64,000 bases of DNA. Origin: Tyto alba (taxonomy: Eukaryota > Chordata > Aves > Strigiformes > Tytonidae). The notes beneath the pieces are model-generated. The model was given only the letters and a program-made list of their open reading frames with translations. It was not told where the DNA came from and did no database searches. Below are positions 48,335 through 59,904 of this stretch, piece after piece. The translations under genes were made by a program, and so were the position numbers. The stretch spans positions 5,733,501 to 5,797,500 of the forward strand of contig NW_024881313.1 of assembly GCF_018691265.1 (NCBI RefSeq), read 5' to 3'. How positions within the stretch are numbered: position 1 is the first letter of the stretch; each line of letters opens with the position of its first letter.

Positions 48335-49570
48335 TCCACATTCCAGACATGGTACATTAAATAAAGAGAATTCTGCTCTTCCCCCTAGAAGAAAATTTAT
48401 CTGGCAACAGCAGATAAATCAGAAATGATACTGTTAAAGCACATCCAGTTCTTTGGAGAGACAGCTCATCAAAACCAGAAGTTTCTACTGAACCCACTTT
48501 CTCAGGCAAATTGTTTCATTTACTTCAGTCTTACCTTGTACTCATTCAGTATAAAAAAATTACTTTATTCCTTTATTCATCCTCTCCAGTTGAGCTTATT
48601 ATTTACCCAGAAGTGCCCCTGTCAAGATGAGTTCTGTGCCAGTACAGCCTCGTGCATAGGAAGGTAAATGCTAGTTTGCAGTACTGGCACTGGAGCTCAC
48701 CAGGAGGCTCATCAGATGTGCTTAATTGGTCATGTTTTACAACACCATCAAGAAATTCAAGTTGAATCAGTCCCCCTCCCTTGGGCTAGACACTGAAAGA
48801 GACAAAATTAAAGACAGTGCCTGCCTATGTTTTCTGTTGTAAAGACACATTTATAGTACATAGGAGTTGAACACTATCTCTTTAAGTTGTTCCTGAGGTT
48901 TTAAGAGCACCTTCCTATCTCCCACAGCAAAACGAAAAAGGATGTAATAGAAAAGAGTAGTCTGGCTCAGCATAGTGCCATAAGGTTAGGAAACATCCTT
49001 GTCTGAAACCCAGCTGTGCCCCAAGACCTCCTTACTTTGTGGAAGGTAAGGATGTGACCTTCTGTTAGAAAGTTGTATAATGGGAGTGATCCCAGTATTC
49101 AGAAAACATTAAGAAGTATTTTGAAATGTGGCTAAGGTGATTTAAAAGTACTAACTAATGATTAGCACCCCTCTTCCCCGCAAGATTATTTTTGTATGTG
49201 CTATTCAGGTGCATATATGTGTCTGTGATCTTCTGATATACCCCTCCCCTTCTGTGAGTGCTTCATGCCTTCCTTGCTCTTACAGGGGAAGGGGGTCACA
49301 CAAGATGCTACTCTGGTGTGCATTAATCTGTGCTGTTTTGTATTATAACACCGAGCGGTTTTCTCTATTTTGGAGTTCTAATGAGCTTGTGGAAATAATA
49401 AAAAAGAAGAATTCTGGTAACAAACACTGTTCTTTTTGTGAATTTCAATAAAACACTGATCATCTGATATATCATCTTAGCAGATAGTAGCCACATTTCC
49501 AAGAAATGTGATTACTTCAATAATGAAGGGGTGTTTTTAATGACTTAGATCATGAAATGAGGCATCATTT
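48335..49570. other. non-coding sequence, no gene seen
   Basis: Background with short frames up to 97 codons (49158-49451) lacking domains. Confidence 0.55.
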
Positions 49571-49573
49571 CCT

Positions 49574-49632
49574 AGATTCATAGATTTTAGGGCGAGAAGG
49601 GACCTGAATGATCATCTGCTCCCAGTTCTCTT
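49574..49632 (-). mobile_element. old CR1-like LINE 3'-end fragment
   Basis: Plus-strand words ATTCATAGATTTTAGGG, GAGAAGGGACCTGAATGAT and CATCTGCTCCCAG follow the reverse complement of a CR1-type 3' end as found widely in turtles, crocodiles and birds. Only about 60 bases are recognisable; the following 100 bases may be further eroded element. Confidence 0.65.
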
Positions 49633-49639
49633 ATAAAAA

Positions 49640-51285
49640 CGCCATGAATTTTTTCACTGCTGTTCCTGAAGAAAATACATTGCTTCTGGTGAAGCTAAGT
49701 ACAGCTTTTTCCAAAGTGGATACAGTTGTAGTTGGATTTGTTTAGTGACAGCACTTGAACTTTCTATATTTACATTAAATTGCACCTTCATTCCTGTTCT
49801 TGCCCTTAGGATAATTTACCATTTTAAAGGCAGCTGCTTGACAGCAAGAGGAACACTAAGATTTGACTCCTAAAACCATACATAGACACTTATTTAAATT
49901 AGATTTCAGCTGAGCATTCCCAGAGCAGCAGTACTGCACTGTTATTTTCCAGTTACTACTCCTGGCAGGAACAGCAGCAATGCTGGTGGCATCATTAGCA
50001 GGGGCAGCCACCAGATTTTTGCTGGGCCATATATCCCTTCAAAATGGGTTGCGTGCTGGGACCATCTTATCAGATTTTCTAAGGGTCAGATCACATATTT
50101 AGGGTGTCTTTTTTTAAGGGTTTCCCATATAGGAAAGTTTTAGCCTAAAAGCTCCTGCCTGGAACCTGAAGAAGCAAACAGCTTGCCAGAACACCTTATC
50201 CATGTCTTGCCTGCCCCCGCTCCAGGATACAAGGATGAGCACTTATTCAGCCTTTGCTTTCCAAGCTCTGGCCATGGGCAGGGAAACCCTGCCAGCACCC
50301 ATGAGATCTACGTGAATTGTACCTTCCTGACTTTCTTTCTTCTGTAACTAACCGTAATCTCTTTTTTTTCCCAGTGTACATAAAGGTCTCCTGGCAGAAA
50401 TGTCACCTTTAATCTGCTCTTTATACTTCTGTAATACATCCTAGTGACCCCTATTTTATTTTGCAAACTTCGCCCTGACACAGCATCAGCTTAATTCCAT
50501 CATTTAGGTCCTAGCCAAGCAAATCTCACCTTGTTTTCATCTCTTGCTGTAATTCATTCAAAGCTCTTCCAAGAACTTTCAAGATTTATTCTGTCATTTT
50601 AATCTGTTCTGGGGAAATAGATTATCCAAACAGATGCGCACTTTATTTTTAGTTCTTGATTTGTAAGCTGCTGTAAAAGTGGAAAAAAATGCAATCTTCA
50701 GTAATAACTGAAATTTTCAGGGAAATTCTGATCCATCTCAGTACCAGATGAGAAATGCAATCAAACAAGGCAAGAGCTCAAAATATACTGGGGATATATG
50801 GGTGAGAGGGGAACATTTGCTTGTTTATGATGGCACAGAACTGCCGTGCAGAACAATCCTCTCGCTTCTAAGGCTTCAAGTTCATTTCAAAAATAAAATC
50901 CTCCAGCAACTGATGGAGATGCCATATAACCACATCAAGTGTCCTCTGACTCCTTATATGCTGTTTTTGTGGCTGGTTGAAAAATGAACCCAAGTATGAA
51001 TTTCAAATGCTTCTTTTTTTCTTACCATACAGCACATCATAGTATTGTTCTATTAAAAGGAGCTTTAAGGAGAAAAGCTCAGAAGACAACATGCAGAAGA
51101 TCATGTGCAAATTGTTATAACCATTTTAGTTGCTTGCATATTGTGATTTTTAAAGGTTTTAACTTTAGAGACAATGAATGGATCTTATGAAAATGAAAGC
51201 CATATAAATAAATCATCCATCAGTAATGAAAAAAAGAGAATGTTATAATTTCTATTTGTCAAGGTATAATGATGTCACCACCCAT
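49640..51285. other. non-coding sequence, no gene seen
   Basis: Ordinary background; frames below 80 codons. No repeat family recognised. Confidence 0.55.
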
Positions 51286-51289
51286 TTAT

Positions 51290-51420
51290 CCTCTGCACTT
51301 AAAGGTTGAAGCTGTTCAACAAATCTCTCCTGAGCCACATACATCTGTTGCTTTAATGGTGGCTATAGCAAAGCTTTCTGATTAGTTCACACATCATTCA
51401 TCAATTAGAACAGAAGGTAA
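51290..51420. promoter_or_regulatory. candidate conserved non-coding element
   Basis: High-complexity block with TTGCTTTAATGGTGGCTATAG near 51349 and TTCTGATTAGTTCACAC near 51376. It precedes a run of AT-rich sequence. Texture-based call only. Confidence 0.2.
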
Positions 51421-51424
51421 AAGT

Positions 51425-52145
51425 TATTTCTCCCTACCCACAGTGCTTCATTAAAAAAATAACCTTTAATGTAATGAACGACAGCAGAATTGAGAAATAA
51501 ATAAGATGAGAGGTGGTGCCTTAGGAGGTCACTCTTTGAAGAATTTCAACTTTTTCTGGAGTAGAAGGAAATGAGGAGACATGGGCAGAGGGTAACAACA
51601 TCTGGCACAAATATAGGCTTCTCTGTAGCTCAACACAGTGACTATTAGTACAACCAGACACACATGCTACATTACAAGCTGCTTTACAAAATAAATTACT
51701 AAATAATATGAATGCACTGTTACTTACAGCAAAGTATGCACTGAGTATTGTCCATACTAGTAATTTATCCTTAAAACTCTTGCAAAGCAGAGGGAAGTAT
51801 TTTAACCAATTCCAACCAATTTCAACAAGGAAGCTGTGTGATTTGTCCAGATGTTCATATGAACCTTTAGCTGAGCAATTTTGTTCTTACATGGCGCATA
51901 TGCTGAAAGATGTTCCTTCAAATGTGTCAGCAAACAACTCTCTGGGTTGACAGGTGGGGTGTTCATCTGAAGGCGAAAGATATGGATCCTGTTTCCAACA
52001 ATTTACTCAAAGAGAGCAGCATCAACTAAAGAGACCCATCATGCCCCCCCGCCCCATGTCATACAGCCTCATCTCCATGCTCTACAGCCATGCAGGTAGC
52101 AAAGGCTTTCCTTGAGGACAGGGGACTGTGATTGCCTTCAGGGAG
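51425..52145. other. non-coding sequence, no gene seen
   Basis: Background with a near-duplicate of a ten-base word (CCAATTCCAA, CCAATTTCAA) near 51806-51825. No gene seen. Confidence 0.55.
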
Positions 52146-52151
52146 CGCAGC

Positions 52152-52214
52152 AGATCTGAATCCAGATTCTCCATTTTAGGGGAGTGTCCTAATCACTGGG
52201 TTACTGGGTAGTCA
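52152..52214 (+). repeat. old SINE/LINE tail-like fragment
   Basis: Word order GATCTGAATCCAGATTCTCC, then GGGGAGTGTCCTAATCACTGGG, then TTACTGGGTAG. This resembles the 'gagtgccctaaccactgggcta' tail of an old amniote repeat I recall from bird and turtle DNA. I cannot name the family. Confidence 0.4.
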
Positions 52215-52289
52215 GCATGAATCTAGCCCAAGGCTTTCTCTTACAAGTGCCACAAAATGAACTACTTCTATTTTGTTTAGGTTTTTTTG

Positions 52290-52530
52290 CATCTCAGCGT
52301 GGACACTTTATGTTAAATTACTCCATTTTATTAGGGTAGAGGTTGAAGGAGGATATTTGTTTTGCCATTTAAAGTAATAATAGTAGCCACTGATTCAATC
52401 CAAATTGAATTATTTTTCCTCATTTTGTTTGTCCAGCAAACCGAAACATTAGGCTTGAGTCAGGTATTCATTTGTCAAAACAGCTGCTTCAATTATTAAA
52501 TTAGCTGCCCTACCTATTGCATCAAACAGG
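52290..52530. promoter_or_regulatory. candidate conserved non-coding element
   Basis: A strong enhancer-like texture: CTGATTCAATCCAAATTGAATTA near 52391-52413 forms an imperfect palindrome around CAATCCAAATTG, and CAGCTGCTTCAATTATTAAATTAGCTGCC-type sequence follows near 52481-52509. Many homeodomain cores are flanked by an E-box. Not tested for conservation. Confidence 0.35.
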
Positions 52531-52534
52531 TAGG

Positions 52535-54095
52535 GGATCCAATAGCTTCAGGCACAGTCAGACAGCAGAGGTCCTTGGGATGATCAAAATGAACATATTT
52601 TCATTTACCTGGAAATGGACCTGGAGCGGTTGCGGGGCCAGTTAGAAAACCCCACTTCAAGAACAGTAATGCACTGCAGCGGGGTGGGAACGTGGGCAGC
52701 CCCAGCTGCTTTGCAGGTGGATCCCCAGCTGCACCCTCAGCTCTTTGCACTGCTCCAGCCGTAGTTCCCCACGCACTGCAGCGGGCACTGCTGCGAGCCT
52801 TGCTCATTCACGACATGCAGTGCATTTTCATACATTTCCCAAGCTCTGGTCTCAGCTAGAACAGCATGGTAGAGCCCTGTCCTCACGTCTCAGTGACTTC
52901 TCGTGGCTGTCCAGTCTACAAGTCAAAGCATGTTTTTTGTCTTTCACAGTGCCACGAGTAACATTGGTGTAAACCCTGAACTCATTTGTTTCCCACTATA
53001 ACTTCATCAGTAGTAATTATTTCAGATGAGAGGAGAGAAATCAAACCGGAGACTGACCCCCACCACCCATTTAGTGGAAAAGATACAGGATTGGGGCTCT
53101 AAACTGCTGACTGCCAGAGCATGATCAGCCCAGAAACAATCTCCTTTTCAGTAACAGCAGTCACCAGCTTTGGTACATGGTACTCATCTGCAGCCAGAAA
53201 ACACTTTCAGGCTTTTGCCAGCACCCCTATGACTGTCAGCCCTATTATAGCCCCTGCATTGTTTTTGCAGAGCTATAGCAGTCTGTATGAAGTACACAAA
53301 ATCTGTGCAAGCTGAGGGTGGAATTTCTATGATCCCATGGGGCTTATGCTGGTGTAAATTGATGGGAAATTAGAGTCAGAGGCAGGACATTTATTATTGA
53401 TTGCAATGCAGAAGGCAGCAGTCTTGATTTTTAGCTTCCAAATTGAATTTGCTTTGAGAAACAGTCAGTAGAATCAAACCAGCAGAGAACTTGGCCGTAT
53501 CTTTTGTTTATAGTCCCTCTTAGTTAGAAAGCACAGTTTATGATCCAAGTACCAGTCATGCTGACTGTACAGTTGTCAGCACTCAAAACACTGTTGCTGA
53601 CTCAGTCCAGGTTCATTTTTTCATTTTTGCCACCCTTAGGAGATGCATCCAGGGAAACACTTGGTGCAGCCTGCCATATATTTTCCCTGTGTGATCACGC
53701 TGATCTGGTAGAGATGGGGTGGAACAGGAGGTGAGATGACCCCATTCACTCCCCATCTCAGGCTGTGGCACGGGAAAGGTGTCTCTCCCCACAGAAGAAG
53801 CACAACTGCTCTTGTGCCTGCCCTGCTCTGCCTGCGTGCTCTGATGGGCTGCGGGAGGGGTGGGACCAACAGAGAAGATGCTTCTGGCACCTTTTCCTGC
53901 ACGGAGAGAGTAAGAGACAGACAGAGCTGTGCCTTCACGAACAGTTTGAGCAGAGATGCACAAAGCCATCACCTAGTCACCTCCTTGAGATCTGTGGTTT
54001 CAAGCAGTTGACAAGGTCAGCCTATGATTGAGGAAGTTTTTGACGAGTCAAGCAAGATGCTGTAAACTTTCATCTCCATTTCCTTTGGAGTGAAA
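52535..54095. other. non-coding sequence, slightly GC-richer in parts
   Basis: 52610-52800 and 53640-53900 are mildly GC-rich and carry overlapping frames on both strands (up to 119 codons) without domains. No repeat family recognised. Confidence 0.55.
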
Positions 54096-54099
54096 AATT

Positions 54100-54310
54100 T
54101 CTCAAGCGCATTCGTGACCGCAGGAGATGGCCACAACTACTCCTCTCTTCTGAAACAGGCAATGAAGTAAAGCTTGCTCAGAATCATCTCACGCTTCCTG
54201 GCTTTATGCAACACATTAATTAATCCCACATTAGCACGGGATGGATTTACTCCCGTTGTGGGTATCTTCTTCCATCTGTAATTTCTATTCTTTTGAAAGC
54301 TACTTAGAAA
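54100..54310. promoter_or_regulatory. candidate conserved non-coding element
   Basis: Includes ATTAATTAATCC at 54215-54226, combining a paired TAAT site with an OTX/PITX-type TAATCC core, followed by GCACGGGATGGATTTACTCCC. Some CpG is retained in an otherwise CpG-poor neighbourhood (four within 54107-54121 and 54191). Not tested. Confidence 0.3.
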
Positions 54311-54314
54311 AAGC

Positions 54315-57300
54315 ATTGTCTCCTATTGATCAGCTAGTATTTTCATTATGCCTGTGGGTTATGTATGTAGAGTAGACCGCACACAAATGCAATATTCTAA
54401 TACTGATTGCTCTTGGTTTTCTCCCATTTGTTACCTATTGATTTTCAGGGCTTTGGTATAACCACGTGTGCAGTTACTAAAAACCCCCACGTCCCAGTGA
54501 AATGACACAGGTTCAGCAGTATAGTGTATTTGTGCCTGGATGCACATTTTTGTAATCTGTGAATTTCAAGAGCTATAAGCACAAACTTGCCAGCACAAAA
54601 TACGTTTTAAGAGCTGACATTAACGTTAATATGAAAGTTCAGAGGTGCAAAATAATTTAAATGCACAGAAGAGGTAGCAATAACGTTTCTAAACTGAGGC
54701 AGTGAATTATGTATATAAGAAATATTAAAAATGCAAAGCTGACTCTATTTGCATTCGGAATGCCCCCTAGCTGTTACCAAAGAGGAGGAAATTGCTTTAT
54801 GCTGAATTCAAGGGCATACTACTTAGTGCTGTATTTAAGTCAAGGAGGAATATCACTCATTTTTATTCTACCACTTAACTTGGGCTTATGTAATCTGTCT
54901 GATAGCCGAGTCAGTTGTCTTATATTATTTTCTATCACAGAGAGAGAATATATAATTCAATCATTAAACCTTTATTTTCAACCAGTTCTGAGATCCCTCA
55001 GAACCATACTGCTGCATGTAAATCATGTGCTGTCATCAGTCCAAGATGATGGAAATATCAGTATTGGGCCGTGCTTTCCCAAATCACTTTTAGGTAATCA
55101 TGGGACAAAATTAAACCTACTCACCAGTTGGGGAATGTGTAGATAATGTGGAACAATCAAACGATGCCTGGTTTGCTTTCAGACTGTGGGAGTTAGGTAT
55201 CACTTCAGGGCACCAGGACCTAAAACATAAGCCTTGTTCATCTAAATGGATTTAAACCTTGTCTGAGGCGAAATTTGTAAGTGAAATTTGCCTTTCTCGG
55301 CCCCCAGCTCCAACAGCAGTCACTCTGGGCTGGACATGAGCAAGTGGCATGAACGACTGCATGAGTAAATGCCACCAAAAGTGGTGAGGAGGCAAAGGTC
55401 TTAAGCCACAGGTAGCAAACACACTGACCACTGGGGTCAAAGCCCCTGTACTGCAATCGTCAACAGGGATTTTCATGTAGTTTTAACACCAGGGGGAATT
55501 AAAGTAGAAATAATTTAACAAACTAGTAGTTCCTATCTGTCTCTGATCATATGGGGTTTTCACCACTTCCATGTTTTCTACCCTGATCAGGGAAAATCAA
55601 CCAAGTTTTCACAAAGCTTTTTTTTTAAAATCAGATTCACTTCCAAGTTCTGTTACACATGTGGCAGGAAAATATCACGAAATAACTGCTTCCACCTATG
55701 ACTTTAAAAAGAGAATAAGCAGAGGACCAAAGTGGAGTTTGCACATCTCTCACCCATAAGCTTCTGCATGTTGATCCAGAGATAGCTATTTTTTTGTGTT
55801 CAGAAAGCCAGCACTGATAACCAGTCCTGGATTTAAAATGTCTGATCAAATTAGTCCTAGTTCACTGTGGTAAACAAAAGGAAATGGTAGCAAGGATGGA
55901 CATATACAAGGGCAAGATATGTTTAAGTAAACAAGCAGTTTGCTAATGTATCTGTTTACTTCCACTTATATTACAGATGCACCGTAATATTATCTTGTAT
56001 TTTCAGCAACCCTGATATTTAACGAAAAAAAAACAAAATGAAAAGCATTCAAAGTTCATCACATGTCCCAAGAGTCTCCACATTCCAACAACTATACAAT
56101 ATAGTATGAATAGAAATTTTCCAAAGTGCCACATCCTTACAATTAAAAGAAATGATCCTTTCCTCCTCAGCTCTCCCAAAACAGTCTCTCAGAGAACAGT
56201 ACAGAGAGGGGGTATTCAAGCTCTGTGTCAGGTCACAGTGTTGCCTCTGTCTTTAATGCTAAGTAAGGAATCAGGCTTGAAGGTGGTACTGAGTGAAAAA
56301 TCTTGTCTAGTACTATTAGGATATTTTAGCTCACAACAGCAGTAAGTTGTCAAAACTGACCTCACTTGATGTCAGGACCATCGTCTCAAGTGTAATTCTG
56401 GAGTTCTCGTGGGATCAACAGTTTTCTTGAAAAGGCCAGGTTCCTCCTGATTTCTCAAAGAACAACAGTTATTGTATGGTTTTGGTCATTTTTAAACAAA
56501 GGGACAAAAGGTGATAGGAGAATTACAGTTAAAGCCAGAAAAAAAAAAAAATCAGATATGGCAGTACGAAACTTCCATTAAAAGAGACATTTATGTGAGT
56601 TTCTGAGTGCATCTCACAAAGGGGAAAAGCAGAGCTGGAAAAGTGAACATCTCTTTAATGAACATCAGAAACATGGGGGCAGGAGACAGACAAATCAGAG
56701 GTCCTGTGTTGTATCACCCATGTCAAAAAGAAGCAAGAAAATAAATGAGACTTGCAAGAATAGACTAAAGCCATTAGAACAGGGATGGCTGGGGAGGGAG
56801 GGTTGAGCACAGGGCTGGAAACAAGCAGTGTGTCTGCAGGAGGAAACGAAGAACGGATTTGCCAGTATTCGGCAATTACTGTAACAGAAGATTTCTGGCA
56901 GAACTGGCCTTCAACTGTGTTAGGGGCAAAAGAGTGGTGAAGGGGATTGCACTGTACAGGGCGGTGCGGGATGGCAGGAACAGCTGCTCCAGAAAAGCGG
57001 CATTGTGGGACGGAGGCCTGAAGCCTGCTCTCTGCTGGGCATTGCTGCTAGGAAGAATTGGAGGAAATATCCATGGAGAAAGCCAGAGGAAGAATACCAG
57101 TAATGCTTCAACCTGGCATATTCTGTTTAATATTAAAGGGCAAACTGACGCTGACTGTTAAATCGATATCAAATCAAGACTGGAATCTGTTTTACGATCA
57201 TGGACGGTGAACTCCTTACTGCTGGAGTCATAAATGATGTCACATTTCAGCAGTCCTGTGGCTGCCAATATTTAGGCCAGAAATGCCCATTTTAATTAAA

Positions 57301-58555
57301 TACTTTGGTCTGAAAGACAAAGTGTCACTTGCTAGCAGTGCGAAGCACTCCTTCATGTTCCTCCTGTACTTTTGAGGCTCCGTGTGGAGCAGAAGCCCAT
57401 CTATGTGCTGCTCAGCACTGTCCCATCCCTCTGACAAGGCCCTGCCTGAAGAAAAACCTACAATTGATGCTGTCAAAGCAAGTGTGATGTGAGAGCTGAG
57501 AAGAGCACAGATCTTGAGTTGGCCTTTGGGGGATGAGGGAATGACAACTACTGGTGCACAGCACAACCCCAGAGTACTCTGTGCACTTCAAACACAACTT
57601 CACCGAGACTGGGAAGTCCACTCCCTTATGCGCCTCCCTACTACCACTGAGCAACACAGCATGTGCTTTAAATCAGCAGCACTTAGTCTGGCTTTGCTAT
57701 TATTTTTGCTTGGCATGGGCTGGACCCAAAATCCTTTAAAGACAGGTGTATTTCCCATCTGAGTCTTTGAAACAGATCCCAGAGGATGAATTTTATCAAG
57801 CATTTCATATCCTAGAATGATTGAAGTCAACAGAGACCTTTGCCACTTTCTTATTTATGTTGCCCCACTTGGTGAATACATGCTAATGACTGGGAAGGCT
57901 GCACTACAAGGTCATTTTTTATATTTTTCAAAGTTAAGCCTTATTTAGGCACCTGTCAAAATTTTCACAGGTCTTAAGGATTAAACATGAACCACAGGTG
58001 TTTTCCCAGGGATGAAAAGGTTTGCTGGCATGGGGGATATTGAAGCAACGTCTCCCATAAATCCAAAGATTGTCTGGAAGCCTGTGAACAGGAATGTCAG
58101 GAACTGACTCCCTCTTGCTGCAGTCCAAATCTGTGTTGTAGATCCATGAGGACACAAAAACATCAGGATCTCATCACCCTGAGGTCCACTCCCAGATCAG
58201 GATTCCCTGTGTGGCTGGTGACTGATGGGTGACTGCAGCCGAAATCAACTCACCCTGCTCAGTAAAACTTTTCCGGCAGAGCGATAATTACAAGCTCTCC
58301 TGCTAGATCAGTCACCTGATTGAGAAGTAGCAAACTTGGAGGAGATTTCATTAGACAGAAACAATGTCAAGTCAGAAACTTTGCATTTCTCCAGCTTAGT
58401 AAGTCCCTCAAAGTAGCTGAGTACGGTTATTTTGCTGTTGTGAAACACATCTGCGTTTATCCACCAAAGTAGCACAAATAAGGGGGATTTGCTTAGCTCT
58501 TTGTCTTCTTCAAACAGACAAAAAATTTCCTCTCTGAAAAATTAATGCCTGCTTA
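54315..58555. other. non-coding sequence, no gene seen
   Basis: Contains A13 at 56539-56551. The 145-codon plus frame at 54709-55146 shows no domain and no splice context, and is treated as chance. Other frames overlap one another. Confidence 0.6.
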
Positions 58556-58559
58556 TAAA

Positions 58560-58670
58560 TTCTAAGATTAGCTGTCTCCTTTGCTTTTAAATTTGCCCCA
58601 GATCTGTCAAAGTTGCTTTCGCAAGTGCAAGCTGACATGATGATAATCTAAAAAAGACAGTTTCTAATTG
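58560..58670. promoter_or_regulatory. candidate conserved non-coding element
   Basis: Short high-complexity block: GATTAGCTGTCTCCTTTG near 58567, CTGTCAAAGTTGCTTTCGC near 58605, ATGATGATAATC near 58638. TGTCAAA and GATTAG words are MEIS- and homeodomain-like. Texture-based call. Confidence 0.2.
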
Positions 58671-58674
58671 AAGT

Positions 58675-59870
58675 GGGACATATGTTACAGTCATTCCATT
58701 TTACAAGGGGAAAATAATGTTTTCTAGTCTGTATGTTACAATAATTCTCCTTGAGAAATTATATTGTTTCTCCTAAATCAGATTTTTGCCTATATGGAGT
58801 AGATCCTGCAGTAAAGAACTGGAAATATTATGGGAGTTTTCACAAAAAGTTTTGTAGAAGAGAATATGGTTTAACATATTACACATGCTCCATGGAGAGC
58901 ACTCAAAATCTACAGCAAAACATATCTGGTGTATAATTAACATCTCATTTTACCTCCGCTTTTCAGCTCAGAAAAACTGATAAAAGTATATTTAGACAGA
59001 AAATACTTTTTACACCTCTCACAAGTTAAGGGATAGAGTTTATTATTTCAAAATTTAATAAAAGACTATACCTTGCACTTCAGAAAGTTTAGTTTGGGTT
59101 TGTTTTTTTTTTTCCTATGGGCAGACTTCTTCCACCTTTGCCTAAAATAATTTGTACTAGATACTCTTTGACTAAGAACATTGAACAAAATAAGCTGACA
59201 ATCTAATGCAGTGTGATCCTCCTTATCAGTAATATAAGAATATTACTTTTAATTACTTTATTTGAAAATGGCAATAACAGCCTATTAACCTGGAAATTAA
59301 CTTTGGACAACTGTTCCTATGAGATAATATATGGATTCGATTTCATTTAAATCTCTGTCTTTATGTGAGTAACTTTTAGCTAATTTTGTTGGCTGCAAAT
59401 GAGCCCCCCTATTTCATTTAAATGGGGACAGAAGTAAAAGGAATAGGAAATTTCACAATGAGATCCAGGTCTTTGTCTTTTGTCTGTATGAAAAATCCTC
59501 TTCCTCACAGTGTAGAGGTTACTCTGTAAAATATGATGTAACTTTTCTCTAGCAAAGTTCTCTGCCTTTGCAGCATCAGCTCCCCGGTTATGCCAGGAGC
59601 CAAGGGCCATGAATGACAGGCAACACCTTCACTGATTCAACCTGGTACTTGCAGATCTGTCTTGTTTTACAAGGCAGTTGAGTACATTCAATAGCAGCAG
59701 CCACAGGGTACGTATTGGACTAGTAGTAGCAACCCTGCCAACTTAGCCCTGACCTGGTGCTCCCTGCACCCTAACTCGTGTGCAGGGATGGAAGGTGCTC
59801 CTTGCTGTGAAATGCAACGCAAAAACTTCAGTGTTGCTTCTACCTGCAGGGTCTCCCAGCTCTGAATTCC
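58675..59870. other. non-coding AT-rich sequence, no gene seen
   Basis: AT-rich background with a T-rich stretch near 59100-59114. No gene or repeat family recognised. Confidence 0.6.
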
Positions 59871-59871
59871 G

Positions 59872-59900
59872 TTTTTTTTTGTTTTTTTTTTTTTTTTTTT
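59872..59900. repeat. T-rich run interrupted once (T9-G-T19)
   Basis: Nine T, one G, then nineteen T. It could be the tail of a minus-strand retroposition, but no source body is recognisable on its right side. Confidence 0.95.
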
Positions 59901-59904
59901 CCTG

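Noticed and set aside
54709..55146. 145-codon plus frame
   Set aside because: Length is within chance expectation for a window this size; no domain or donor/acceptor arrangement seen.
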